A stretch of 64,000 nucleotides of DNA, taken from NCBI RefSeq assembly GCF_029168945.1, contig NC_083602.1:46871442-46935441 (forward strand), read 5' to 3'. Shown piece after piece: positions 44,720 to 57,365 of the stretch. Below the pieces are notes generated by a model. It was given only the letters and a program-made list of their open reading frames with translations. It was not told the DNA's origin and did no database searches. Each line of letters starts with the position of its first letter. Position 1 is the first letter of the stretch. A program made the translations under genes and the position numbers. Source of the DNA: Cannabis sativa. Taxonomy: Eukaryota; Streptophyta; Magnoliopsida; Rosales; Cannabaceae.

Positions 44720-47400
44720 AACTCCCACTTGCACTAATATAAAACAAAAAGTGTGTTTCAAATAATCTCAACACCTTGATATACAAATCAAGTGTAGTAG
44801 TAGTAAACTCCTCGTAATAGGATCTGAAAGTTTGAATTAAACACAACCTTTTCTCCACCATTACTATTCCTTTAATCACAAAATCATTGATAATGTGAAA
44901 TTCCTCTCTATATGTCTTACTCTCTTGGGATACTGGATTCTATCTCTTTGGCAACTACTTTTGGTTAATCAGGAAATTAACACTAGTAGTTTAAGGCAAT
45001 TTGGAATGATGCCAAAAAATGTATAGAACTTTCCTTAGACTGAGCAAGTACCTTTCCTGCAACTTTAACATTCAGTCCCTTCCTGGTAGAACTAGAGACT
45101 TCAGATAGGTTTTTACACTTCTCTAAAATCACTATTCCATTCCCAGAGTAACCACTATCTTATCAGAAATATTTACTAGCACAAAGGCAAATTTCGAAAT
45201 CTGATATGGTGTAGTCTAAGAGTTTTAAACACACCCTTATAGACTAACATATAGTTCCTCTTCTTAATCTTAAGATTCACTTGATTGTCTTCCAATGTTC
45301 TTCTCCTGGATTAATCTGACACCTACTCATTACTCCCACTCAACAGCAGGTGTCTGGTCTAAGGCATACAAAAGCATATCTAAGACCTCTCACTGTTGAT
45401 TTAAGAAATTCTTTCATGGCTTTATCTTTTCTGGAATAGTTGAGACTTTTTCTTAGATAAATAAAATCTATGTCTAAGAAGTTGTGAAGCTTCTATAGAT
45501 TGCCATTAGAAAGAAAATGCTTCAGCATCTTACTAAAGTAAGTTGCTTGCATTAGAGTAAGTAATTACCAGGTATAGCACAAGCCATAGGTTTAGATAAA
45601 CTTAAACCTATAATACTAGGAACAGGAAGTTTTGTTCAGTCCATTGAATAGACTTATAAACGAAAATTTCCTTTTATGTCCTTGTAATAGAAAACTTTAG
45701 GTTATTCCATGTGAATGGATTAAATCATAGTTCTATTGGCTTTCTTCTTAGTTTCTTATCTTGACAATCCATTACTTGTTTAAACTCACAATGGATTTTA
45801 ATCACTAGTGTCTCCCAAGTCATAAGAAGGTGAGTTCCTAGAAACTCTCCCACTACGACAAGGCACCGTGAATTATGTCTAAGAAAACTAAATGGTATTG
45901 ATCTCTTCGGTTGTGACAAGACAACAGAGGCAGTGGGATCATCATATGTTATATATGATGATAGAACACTTTTGGAATCAAGAATTAAATATCTCCTTTA
46001 TTTGCTACTTGTTTTTCAGACTTAGTCATTTTCTTAGAAAAGTAGTATTTGTTTGAACAAACACTTTATTATCTATTGACAATGGGATGGTCCACCCCTA
46101 ATCACTTAGAATAGCTAACAAACCATGGTTAACAGTTCTAGCTTTTCTTAAGATTTTGATTAGGTCATCCATGAATCTAGTAATGATTTACATTAAGTAT
46201 ACAACCATTACATCATTCTGAAATTGTATTACCATAGAAGGAATTAGGCAACGACTAGTAACTAATCATCAATATGCAACTTGAAATTTCTGGGGAGGTA
46301 AGTTTGGATATAATTCAAAAATCAATTTAATGATCTTTGAACTGCATATCAACTAACTATTTCTCCACCCCTATCAGTTCGCAAGATCTTTAACCACTTA
46401 CCTTAATGGTTTTAACCATTGCTAAAAATTAATGAAATTTTTCAAACATTTCAAATTTCTTTGCTAAAAGGTATAATCTAGAGTGATCGTTTTAAGAATA
46501 CAACGAAAAGCTCATATCCACCCCTGAATGTACATCCATCTGCGAATGAGATGAACTACTTTCAGTGGATATAGGCATATTAACTCTTTGCAGAGATTGA
46601 TCTTGTCAAATCCACTATGAACAAGATACAAATGCCATAGATAAAAAAAATGGTAGTGTCTATTGATGACATAGGTTTAATTACATCAAAGAGTTCTTAG
46701 AATACTGCAAGTGGATCCTGGTCACAGAATACCTAACTCATATTCCATACAGTTTTAATCCATTAATAGAAGATAGATATTAAACACTTGAGAAAGTGTA
46801 ACTGTATTGTATTCTGGAATTAGAAATATAAGAAAATTTCTGTTTGGATTCTAAAATGAAAGTCAAAGACTTAAATTCAACCAAATATAATGAGTAATTC
46901 TTTCTTGGACCACCACTACTAATACAAACTCTAACTCAGATTTGCCCATACAAGTAGGAGATTTCTAAGATTGAGGATTTATATCAATTGGGAATAGAAT
47001 TTCGGGATTATAATCATATGCGTCATTTAATTTCTTAAGAGAAAATATAATGACATGAAATGATTTATAGACCATTCATCCAATGATATGTTTTTAAAGC
47101 TAATTCGAAATGAATAAGCTAAGAGGAATTAGGATAATTTCGTTTATAAATAAGAATCCAACGATGCTTCGATTAGCGAAATATAAAGTAATCTTATTTA
47201 TGTAATCTTCTTGTTTCATATTGTAAAAATACTAGTCTAAGGTGTCATCAATTGATGAACAGCTAGATGTTGCATATACAATATTTATCTTTCGGGATCT
47301 TACACTATTATGTATGTCTAATGGTGAAAATCCATTAGGGATTTATCTCATTAGAAAAACAAACATGTTAGACCAACAATGAAGATTCGAAATTAAACTA
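44720..47400 (-). mobile_element. LARD N PPT and 3' non-coding region
   Basis: The region opens with the PPT complement AACTCCCACTTGCAC (44720-44734). It is followed by about 2.65 kb equivalent to 1480-4080 and to the complement of the O1 pieces 42120-42827 plus 52964-54903. The minus-strand 64-codon frame at 45725-45919 is shared with 2414-2596 but broken in O1, and shows no retroelement motif, so it is not called as a gene. Confidence 0.8.
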
Positions 47401-50400
47401 CAACTTAATAACAGAAAATAACATGGTTCAATATAAATTCATACACAATTCATAAATTATAAGCATATAGCAAGTAGGAATGACTAGTGAAAATACTAAA
47501 ACATACAATCCTAAATAATTTCCAAGGTTTTCAACAAACTGATACAAAGGTCCGGTAGGCGAGAGTCAAAGCATCATTTATTGAATAGAGTTGTCAGCTC
47601 TTCTAAAATAGAAACCATTCTAGCAACCTTTTATTCGATCAAAATAAGAATCCAACGTTGTCCCGGTAGGCGAGAGTCAAGGTTATTCTCATTTTATGAG
47701 CTTCCACCATTGTTTCATGTTTTATGAGTTTATCTCTAAGTAGTCACCGTAGGGGAGAGTCTAATAGAGACGAAAACTTAAAAAACACTTATCAAATGAA
47801 ATCTTACGGTGTTAAATGCGTTCAACGAATAACCATCCATAGGGGGACGAAGTCTAGCGTCTCGAGGTTATATTGAAAACATTTAACTTTTTGTAAGACC
47901 AACAATGGAGATCGAATATCTTAATAATAATCAAGCTCATTATTTAAAGTGAGTTGTATTTTCTTTGATTCTCTTTATTTAATTTATTTATTTTAAATAT
48001 ATATTTATTTAAAATTTCCAATTTAGAATGAAAAATTCTAAATATAAATTTTAATTTAATATTTATAAATTTTACTTAGATGGATATCAAAATAACATGA
48101 ATTATTTCCATCTTAGTAATAATTTCCAATAAATATTTAGAAAAATATTCAATTTAAGTTGTTACAAAATTAATATAAATTAATTTACAACTCAAATTTA
48201 ATTTTCTATAAATATATATTGCATTTCGAAAAATTAAAGTATTTAAGAATACAATTTTCGAAAATGCATGTTAAAATAAAAAATTAATCCTGGAAAAATT
48301 ATTCTAATTTAATGTTGGCCCAAAATTAATTAATAAAATTAATTTACAACAAAAAATATAATTTTCCTATTTAATTAAATATATAAGAAAAATTTCAAAT
48401 ATTTAAGTATGATGATGAAAATCAACTTAAATATTAATTTTCTATTTAATTAAATACACTAGAAAAATACTTCAAGCAAAAAAATCATCTATCTAGATTT
48501 TCCTTTGACTAATTAATTCAATTTCTAATAATATACTTTAATTCAATTTATTTTAAATTAATCAATAAATGAAAAAATCATTGATTTAAGTTGATCCAAG
48601 AATTAATTAAAATAATTAATTTACAACTTAATCTATTTTTCAAGATAAAATTCGAAATTCTAGCATTTAAGAAATGCAATTTCGAAAATTGATTAATAAA
48701 ATAAAGAAAAAAATATATTTTGAAAATTATTTAAATTTAGTTGAAAAATTAAATTTCAACTAAAAAATAATTTTCTATTTAATTAAATGTCATGAAAAAG
48801 AAATATTTAAGTATGATGATAAAATCAACTTAGATATTTAATTTTCAAATTAATTAAATGTATTAAATTCAAGAAATAAATAATTAAGTGTAGAGAAGGC
48901 TTAATTATTAATCTCTAGTTTAATACTAGGAAAAAATATACTTAAAATAAATTGTACCAAAATTAATTATTTAAATAATTAATTTCACAATGTATAATAT
49001 TTTCCTATTTAATATTAGAAATAATAAGTAGTCTAGAAATAACTATCTAGAAAATATCTTATTTGACTAAGTATCTTTTCCACAAAATTTGAAAAAATAT
49101 CTAATTTAAGTTGTATTAGAAAAAATATAGAGCTTAAATATTTTCAAATTTAAATTTAATTAAATATCAAAAATTAAGTTGTAACCACTTAATTTGAAAA
49201 TATTCCATTTTAAGTTAATATTCGAAAAGATATTAACTTAAAAAATATCTAAAGAATCTTAATAACCAATGACTAAAATTTCTCAACTTAATTTTGAAAT
49301 TTGAAATTCAAAAGATATTCAGATTTAAGTTGGTTAGTTGTAGATAACTAAATATCAACTTAAATAGGAATATTTAATTAAAAATTTAAATTAAGTTCCA
49401 GAAAGAATCTAGATGGTTATAATTCTATATTTAATTAAATACAAGAAAATACATATAGTTTAGCTTAGAATAAAAAATTCTTTAAACTATAATTTTCTTA
49501 AATTAATTTCAAAATAAATGAAATTAATTATGTTGCTAATCAATTTTATTAGGTTAAACTAGTGTAATTAACCTAGTACAGTTGTTCAAATCAGGCAAAT
49601 GGGCCTTCACAATTGGGGTGGTTTGTGTGAGGGGGTGCTGGGTTCAGTATGTCGTACCCACTTCTATGGCTCCCAACTCTCACACAAGGCCCAAAAGAGA
49701 GGAATTTAACCTTAATAAGAACAACTGTTATTCATTGAATAAGCCCAATAACTAAATGGGCCTAAATAAATTCTATCAAGAACTATGATAATTTATTTTA
49801 GCAACAACAACCTATATGTATCTATAATCAAATTAAACACATAGGCTCACACAGGCACACTTTGGATGGGTCCTATCATGTTGCTAGGTCATACACAGAT
49901 GAAAGAAGATTGTAAAATTTACCTGTTACAAATTATTAACTTGACCAAGGGAGCCATCAGATCATTAGATCTGGCAAAAAGTAACCATGGCTATTTGCAA
50001 TCAAGTAATAATAGGTTTTGAAAACTTACAAACAAGCTAAAACACATACTCCTGCAACAGGGTTAGCTGGATAGTTGGAAGTAGGATTTATTTAATTTTA
50101 AATAAATAATTTCGAATAAATAAATAATTAAATTAAAAAAAATTTAATATTCGAAAAATAATTTAAAAAAAAATTAATTTCGGAATTTAAAATTAAATTT
50201 CGAAAATAAAAAAAAATTTAAAATTAAACCTACTTTTTATCTTATATCTATTTAAAATTACATGATTATAAATATCTATTTTAAATTTAAATAAGGTCAA
50301 AATATCTTAAAAAGATTTAAAAAAAAATCTTAAAAGATAAGATATTTTTAAATATCTTAAAAGATAAGATATTTTAAAATATCTTAAAAGATTTTATAAA

Positions 50401-51066
50401 TATCTTAAAAGATATTTTTAAAATATCTTAAATATCTTAAAAGATATTATAAATATCTTAAAAGATATTATAAATATTTAAAAAATTTGACCTTAAATTT
50501 AAAAAAAATATAATCAAATTTAAAAATAAGATATATTTTTAAGCAAAAAGATAAATACTAATTCTATTCGAATTCAAATTACACTAATATCTTGAATTAA
50601 TTTAAAAAAAAAATTAAATTAATTCAAAATGATAATTAGAATTGAATTAGGAATAGTAATAGTATATATACAAAACCATACAAAAAATTGGAAGTTAATT
50701 CCATGAAAAAGTATGAAAAATTGAAGAAAAAAGAAAAATTCCGAAACTGTACGGACAGTTCTGCGATCGCAGGAAACTATCAGCACAGCCCCGATTTTGT
50801 CAAATCTTCTAAAAATCATAACTAATTCAAATAAAATCCAAATTAAGTTCTGTAAAAGGCTAACTTGCTTAATTTTTTCCATACTATCCAATAAAAATAA
50901 TTCCAGAAACGAAATCACAATTATTCTTCACGAAAATTTCAGAAACATCAATCAATCATCAAATAACACTCAATACAACATGATACCATCCAAAAAACAT
51001 ACAAACAATCGTTTTAAAGTCCAAATTTCTTGCAAGTAAATCAATTACCTTGGCTCTGAGGCCAGT
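47401..51066 (-). mobile_element. LARD N leader with PBS
   Basis: This is a long AT-rich leader, read right to left from the PBS. The PBS-like sequence is TGGCCTCAGAGCC in element sense (51064 down to 51052), two bases inside the LTR. The leader holds three copies of the conserved motif and an expanded minisatellite at 50301-50477. No coding potential is seen; the plus-strand frame at 50797-51039 is chance. Confidence 0.8.
50301..50477. repeat. AATATCTTAAAAGATA minisatellite in LARD N
   Basis: About eight imperfect copies of a 16-22-bp unit containing the near-palindrome ATATCTTAAAAGATAT lie head to tail. The equivalent leader positions of O1 (about 38930-39060) and O2 (about 62030-62130) lack the expansion. 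Confidence 0.75.
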
Positions 51067-52958
51067 TGTTGGATATTATTTTACCAGGATCTTAGATCTA
51101 CTCACAAGTATGTTTATTAACATCCTAAATATGAACTTTCTAAAACGATAAATTAAACACATATAAAGTTTAAGAAACCTTACATTGGGTGCAGCGGAAT
51201 ATAATGACTCCTTCCGTTCAGATATCTAGCCCTTGATTCCTTTCTGTAGCAGAGCATTATCAATATCTGAACCTGGATCTCTTTCTCTGAATCCTTGATG
51301 CTGAATCTCCTTTGCTGATGATCTTTCTTCACGATCTTCCTCACTATGATTGAGGTATCACTTGATGTGTGTGGGGACTACTCATACACTAAGGATTTCA
51401 AAATTCAAAGGAAGAAGAGAGAGAGTGGTCAGCTAAAGATAGGGAGAGAGAAGGCTCAGTTTTTCTGAATCAGAAGAAGTGTAGAAATTTAAGTGTAAAT
51501 TTCCTGAAGCCTTCACTATCTATTTATAGCATTCCACTAGGATTAGGTTTGAATTATTTGGCATTAAAATAATGAAAATATCAGTTTAAATTTCCTACAA
51601 AAGTGGCTGGCCCTATACTAGTGGATTTGGGCCTCACTTTTTGTAATTTTGCAGTTTTACCTTTTTTGCATCTGATTTTCTCAAAAACGCCAATTTTCTA
51701 ATTCAATCATTTAAATGCCAATTCTAACTATTTAATAACTATAAATAATTATTAAATAATATTGTCATTTATCATATTTATTAATTGAACCATACAAAGT
51801 ATCATAATTAACAAATATGCCCCTATAAACTCTTTCTTTACAATTTCGCCCTTACTTAGTGAAAAATTCACAAATAGACATAGTCTAATTTGAGAATTAT
51901 AATTGATAAATCAAAACCAATTACATGAGTCTTACAAGCAATATTATCACAACTAGTGCGGGGACCATGGGTCTATATAACCGAGCTTCCAATAAGTAGA
52001 TCAAGAATTTAGCACTAAAATTCACTAACTTATTAATTCTTCGTTGAATCCACGCATAGAACTTAGAATTGCACTCTCAGTATATAGAATGCTCTATATG
52101 TTCCACCATATAGACACATCATTAGTTATCCATTGTTATAATCCTAATGTGATCAATGATCCTCTATATGAATGATCTACACTGTAAAGGGATTAAATTA
52201 CCGTTACACCCTACAATGTATTTATTCCTTAAAACACTTGACCCCGTATAAATGATATTTCAGCTTATGTGAAATGAGTACTCCACCATTTATGTTCGTT
52301 TGGTCAAGCTCGAAGGAGATCATCCTTTGCTTACTATTCGCCAGATAGAAGCTATAGATTCCATATTTATGATAGCGCTCCCACTCAATTGCACTACCGT
52401 GTTCCCAAAATGTACGTATCACCCTGACCTAAAAGTAGGCTTAACTAACAAATCAAAGAACAAGAATAGCCTCCTGAGATTGAGCCTAATCATATCAGGA
52501 TTAAGATCATTTGATCTAGGATCAACTAGGCGATATTGACTTGAATAGATATTACGGTAAGTTTAATAAATCTAAGTCAAAGTTCAATATCGGTCCCTTC
52601 TGATGCATACTCCATGCATCCAACCTGAGCTTTACTTTAACCAATGCTCTGGAAAGAACATAGCACTTCTCCAAATGCAAGTAAACTTTGTTGTAGATTA
52701 TCATATCAGTAAAACCCTATGTCTGATAAATCTAGGAATCTTTATTCACATAGTCATGTTTACTTTCCAATGTGTTGACGGCACAATAAACAGGATCAAG
52801 TATGTGAAAAGGGTTTCAGATGAATTTATACATTATGTACATATAATCATGAAATAAATCATGTGAACCATGCAACATTAAATGTTATTTTTGATCTATA
52901 TTAATAAGTAAATCTGATTATATTGAAATGAGTTTTATTTAGGGCATAAAACCCAACA
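51067..52958 (-). mobile_element. 5' LTR of LARD N
   Basis: The 1892-bp partner of 42828-44719. The TATA complement CTATTTATAG is at 51520-51529, so transcription would run leftward. The outer end CCCAACA is followed by the target duplication CAAAA. Confidence 0.95.
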
Positions 52959-52963
52959 CAAAA

Positions 52964-54903
52964 GACACTACCATTTTTTTTTAATCTATGGCATTTGTAT
53001 CTTGTTCATATTGGATTTGACAAGATCAATCTCTGCAAAGAGTTAATATGTCTATATCCACTGAAAGTAGTTCATCTCATTCGCAGATGGATGTACATTC
53101 AGGGGTGGATATGAGTTTTTCGTTGTATTCTTAAAACGATAACTCTAAATTATACCTTTTAGCAAAGAAATTTGAAATGTTTAAAAAATTTCAATAATTT
53201 CTAGCAATGGTTAAAACCATTAAGGTAAGTGGTTAAAGATCTTGCGAACTGATAGGGGTGGAGAAATAGTTAGTAGATATGCAGTTCAAAGATCATTAAA
53301 TTGATTTTTGAATTATATCCAAACTTACCTCCCCAGAAATTTCGAGTTGCATATTGATGATTAGTTACTAGTCATTGCCTAAATCCTTCTATGGTAATAC
53401 AATTTCAGAATGATGTAATGGTTGGGTACTTAATGTAAATCATTACTAGATTCATGGATGACCTAATCAAAATCTTAAGAAAAGCTAGAACTATTAACCA
53501 TGGTTTGTTAGCTATTCTAAGTGATTAGGGGTGGACCATCTCATTGTCAATAGATAAGAAAGTGTTTGTTCAAACAAATACTACTTTTCTAAGATAATGA
53601 CTAAGTCTGAAAACAAGTAGCAAATAATGGAGATATTTAATTCTTGATTCCAAAAGTGTTCTATCATCTTATTTGATATATGATGATCCCACTGCCTCTG
53701 TTGTCTTGTCACAACCGAAGAGATCAATACCATTTAGTTTGTTTAGACATAATTCACGGTACCTCGTCGTAGTGGGAGAGTTTCTAGGAACTCACCTTCT
53801 TATGACTTGGGAGACACTAGTGATTAAAATCCATTGTGAGTTTAAATAAGTAATGGCTTGTCAAGATAAGAAACTAAGAAGAAAAGCCAATAGAACTATG
53901 GTTTAATCCATTCACATGGAATAACCTAAAGTTTTCTATTACAAGGACATAAAAGGAAATTTTATTTAATAAGTCTATTCTATGGACTTAACAAACTTCA
54001 TGTTCCTATTATTATAGGTTTGAGTTTATCTAAACCTATAGCTTGTGGTATACCTGGTAATTACTTACTCTAATGCAAGCAACTTACTTTAGTAAGATGC
54101 TGAAGCATTTTTTTTCTAATGGCAATCTATAGAAGCTTCACAACTTCTTAGACATAGATTTTATTTATCTAAGAAAAAGTCTCAACTATTCTAGAAAAGA
54201 TAAAGCCATGAAAGAATTTCTTAAATCAACAGTGAGAGGTCTTAGACAAGCTTTTGTATGCCTTAGACCAGACACCTGCTGTTGAGTGGGAGTAATGAGT
54301 AGGTATCAGATTAATCCAGGAGAAGAACATTGGAAGACAATCAAGTAAATCCTAAGATTAAGAAGAGGAACTATATGTTAGTCTATAAGGGTGTGTTTAA
54401 AACTCTTAGACTACACCATATAAGATTTCGAAATTTGCCTTTGTGCTAGTAAATCTTTTTGATAAGATGGTGGTTACTCTAGGGGTGGAATAGTAATTTT
54501 GGAGAAGTGTAAAAACCTATCTGAAGTCTCTAGGTCTACCAGAGAGGGACTGAATGTTAAAGTTACAGGAAAGGTACTTATTCAGTCTAAGGAAAGTTCT
54601 ATACGTTTTTGGCATCATTCAAAATTGCCTTAAACTACTAGCGTTAATTTCCTGATTAACCAAAAGTAGTTGCCAAAAGTATAGAATCCAGTATCCCAAG
54701 AGAGTAGACATATAGAGAGGAATTTCACATTATCAATGATTTTGTGATTAAGGAAGAGTAATGGTGGAGAAGAGGTTGTGGTTAATTCAACCTTTCAGAT
54801 CCTATTACGAGGAGTTTACTACTACTACAGTTGATTTGTATATCAAGATGTTGAGATTATTTGAAACACACTTTTTTATTTTATATTAGTGCAAGTGGGA
54901 GTT
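52964..54903 (+). mobile_element. LARD O1 internal region, second part, with PPT
   Basis: This resumes O1 after element N and is colinear with the complement of N's 3' region. It ends in the PPT CAAGTGGGAGTT (54892-54903) next to the 3' LTR. No coding motif is visible. Confidence 0.8.
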
Positions 54904-56796
54904 TGTTGGGTTTTATGCCCTAAATAAAACTCATTTCAATATAATCAGATTTACTTATTAATATAGATCAGAAATAACATTTAATGTTGCATGGTTCACA
55001 TGATTTATTTCATGATTATATGTACATAATGTATAAATTCATCTGAAACCCTTTTCACATACTTGATCCTGTTTATTGTGTCGTCAACACATTGGAAAGT
55101 AAACATGACTATGTGAATAAAGTTTCCTATATTTATCAGAGATAGGGTTTTACTGATAAGATAATCTACAACAAGAGTTTACTTGCATTTGGAGAAGTGC
55201 TATGTTCTTTCCAGAGCATTGGTTAAAGTAAAGCTCAGGTTGGATGCATGGAGTATGCATCGGAAGGGACCGATATTGAACTTTGACTTAGATTTATTAA
55301 ACTTACCGTAATATCTATTCAAGTCAATATCGCCTAGTTGATCCTAGATCAAATGATCTTAATCCTGATATGATTAGGCTCAATCTTGAAAGGCTATTCG
55401 TGTTCTTTGATTTGTTAGTTAAGCCTACTTTTAGGTCAGGGTGATACGTACATTTCGGGAACACGATAGTGCAATTGAGTGGGAGCGCTAACATAAACAT
55501 GGAATCTATAGCTTCTATCTGGGAAATAGTAAGCAAAGGATGATCTCCTTCGAGCTTGACCAAACGAACATAAATGGTGGAGTACTCATTTCACATAAGC
55601 TGAAATATCATTTATACGGGGTCAAGTGTTTTCAGGAATAAATACATTGTAGGGTGTAACGGTAATTTAATCCCTTTACAATGTAGATCATTCATATTGA
55701 GGATCAGTGATCACATTAGGATTATAACAATGGATAACTAATGATGTGTCTATATGGTGGAACATATAGAGCATTCTATATACTGAGAGTGCAATTCTAA
55801 GTTCTATGCGTGGATTCAACGAAGAATTAATAAGTTAGTGAATTTTAGTGCTAAATTCTTGATCTACTTATTGGAAGCTCGGTTATATAGACCCATGGTC
55901 CCCGCACTAGTTGAGATAATATTGCTTGTAAGACTCATATAATTGGTTTTGATTAATCAATTATAATTCTCAAATTAGACTATGTCTATTTGTGAAATTT
56001 TCACTAAGGGCGAAATTGTAAAGAAAGAGTTTTAGGGGCATATTTGTTAATTATGATACTTTGTATGGTTCAATTAATAAATATGATAAATGACAATATT
56101 ATTTAATAATTATTTATAGTTATTAAATAGTTAGAATTGGCATTTAAATGGTTGAATTAGAAAATTGGCGTTTTTGAGAAAATCAGATGCAGAAAAGATA
56201 AAACTGCAAAATTGCAAAAAGTGAGGCCCAAATCCACTAGTATAGGGCCGGCCACTTTTATAGGAATTTACCTCTGATATTTTCATTATTTTAATGCCAA
56301 ATAATTCAAACCTAACCCTAGTGGAATGCTATAAATAGATAGTGAAGGCTTCAGGAAAATTACACACTTTTCTTCTGACACTTCTGATTCAGAAAAAACT
56401 GAGCCTTCTCTCTCCCTATATTTGGCCGAACCCACTCTCTCTTTCTTCTTCCTTAAATTTCAAAATTCTTAGTGTATGAGTAGTGCCCACACACAGCAAG
56501 TGATACCTCAATCATAGTGAGGAAGATCGTGAAGAAAGACTTTCAGCAAGAAGGAGTTTCAGCATCAAAGATTCAGTGAAAGAGATCCAGATTCAGATAT
56601 TGATAATGCTCTGCTACAGAAATAAATCAAGGGCTAGATATCTGAACGGAAGGAGTCATTATATTCCGCTGCACCCAATGTAAGGTTTCCTAAACTTTAT
56701 ATGTGTTTATTTCATCGTTTTAGAAAGTTCATATTTAGGGTGTTAATAAACATACTTGTGAGTAGATCTAAGATCCTGGTAAAATAATTTCCAACA
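54904..56796 (+). mobile_element. 3' LTR of LARD O1
   Basis: The 1893-bp LTR runs from TGTTGGG to the intact terminus CCAACA and has a TATA box at 56330-56338. It lies against CGAAG and the N-terminal half of element C's gag. Confidence 0.93.
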
Positions 56797-57365
56797 CGAA
56801 GGTCATTGACTAACTCATGAAAGTCTATTTCCTTCTTATTCATGACATAATCTGATGTGTATGGTAGAAATGCTGGAGTTAGACTATTCAAGATAAGGAT
56901 TACTTGAGTAGCACTATCCTTTTCAGCACCATGATCCTGGGCTTCTTGGAAATAGCTTGCCATGAGGAGAACATGATCACGCATGTTTTGATGGGGTTCC
57001 ATCCGTGCATTGATGTACTTCTTAGTCGCGTCAAAGCGAGACTGAAGTGATGCCTTACCGAATAGCTCATTTAACTTCGTCAATACTTCAGCAGCCTTTT
57101 CGGTTTTAGAAAACCGAGTTTTGAGGGTGTCAACCATGCTGGAAAGCATAAAATATAGAGCTTTGTCATTTGCTTTCTGCCAACGCTCATACTTTTCTTT
57201 CACAGCTTTGGATGCATTATCCCCCGGCACTTCAGGTGACGGCTCAGTTAAAACAAACAAGGCACTTTCTCCTATGAGAGCAATATTAATGTTCTCATTC
57301 CATTTAGGAAAGTTAGATCCATTCAGCTTATTTTTAGTTAATAGTGATAACATGGAATTCATCAT
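56797..57365 (-). pseudogene. Gag N-terminal half of element C
   Basis: The minus-strand frame starts at ATG 57365 (MMNSMLSLLTKNKLNGSNFP), with KLNGSNFPKW characteristic of the copia-type gag start (UBN2-like). About 190 residues follow, with SLTPAF and a segment ending FHELVNDL. The frame then enters LARD O1; the 27 residues read into the LTR are not gag. Its continuation, including the zinc knuckle, is at 36172-36468 and is in frame across the duplicated target site. Full length would be near 290 residues, normal for copia gag, which forms the particle shell. Apart from the insertion, no internal stop is seen. Confidence 0.85.

Larger units (their letters stand above)
42828..52958 (-). mobile_element. 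LARD N, young full-length insertion nested in O1
   Basis: N is a complete 10,131-bp element in minus orientation with perfect TSD CAAAA (42823-42827 and 52959-52963). Its two LTRs are both exactly 1892 bp and differ by about 14 substitutions by eye (about 0.7%). The internal 6347 bp has PPT, non-coding 3' region and leader but no gag or pol motif. It belongs to the same family as its host O1, inserted in reverse orientation. Confidence 0.95.
36474..56796 (+). mobile_element. LARD O1, full-length non-autonomous LTR retrotransposon
   Basis: O1 is plus-oriented with LTRs at 36474-38370 and 54904-56796, a PBS at 38373 and a PPT at 54892-54903. Flanking 5-bp sequences are TGAAG (36469-36473) and CGAAG (56797-56801), a target duplication with one change. 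It sits in the gag of element C. Without the nested element N it is about 10.2 kb, with about 6.4 kb of internal DNA lacking any retroviral-type coding motif, hence LARD. By eye its LTRs differ at about 37 positions (about 2%). Confidence 0.9.
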
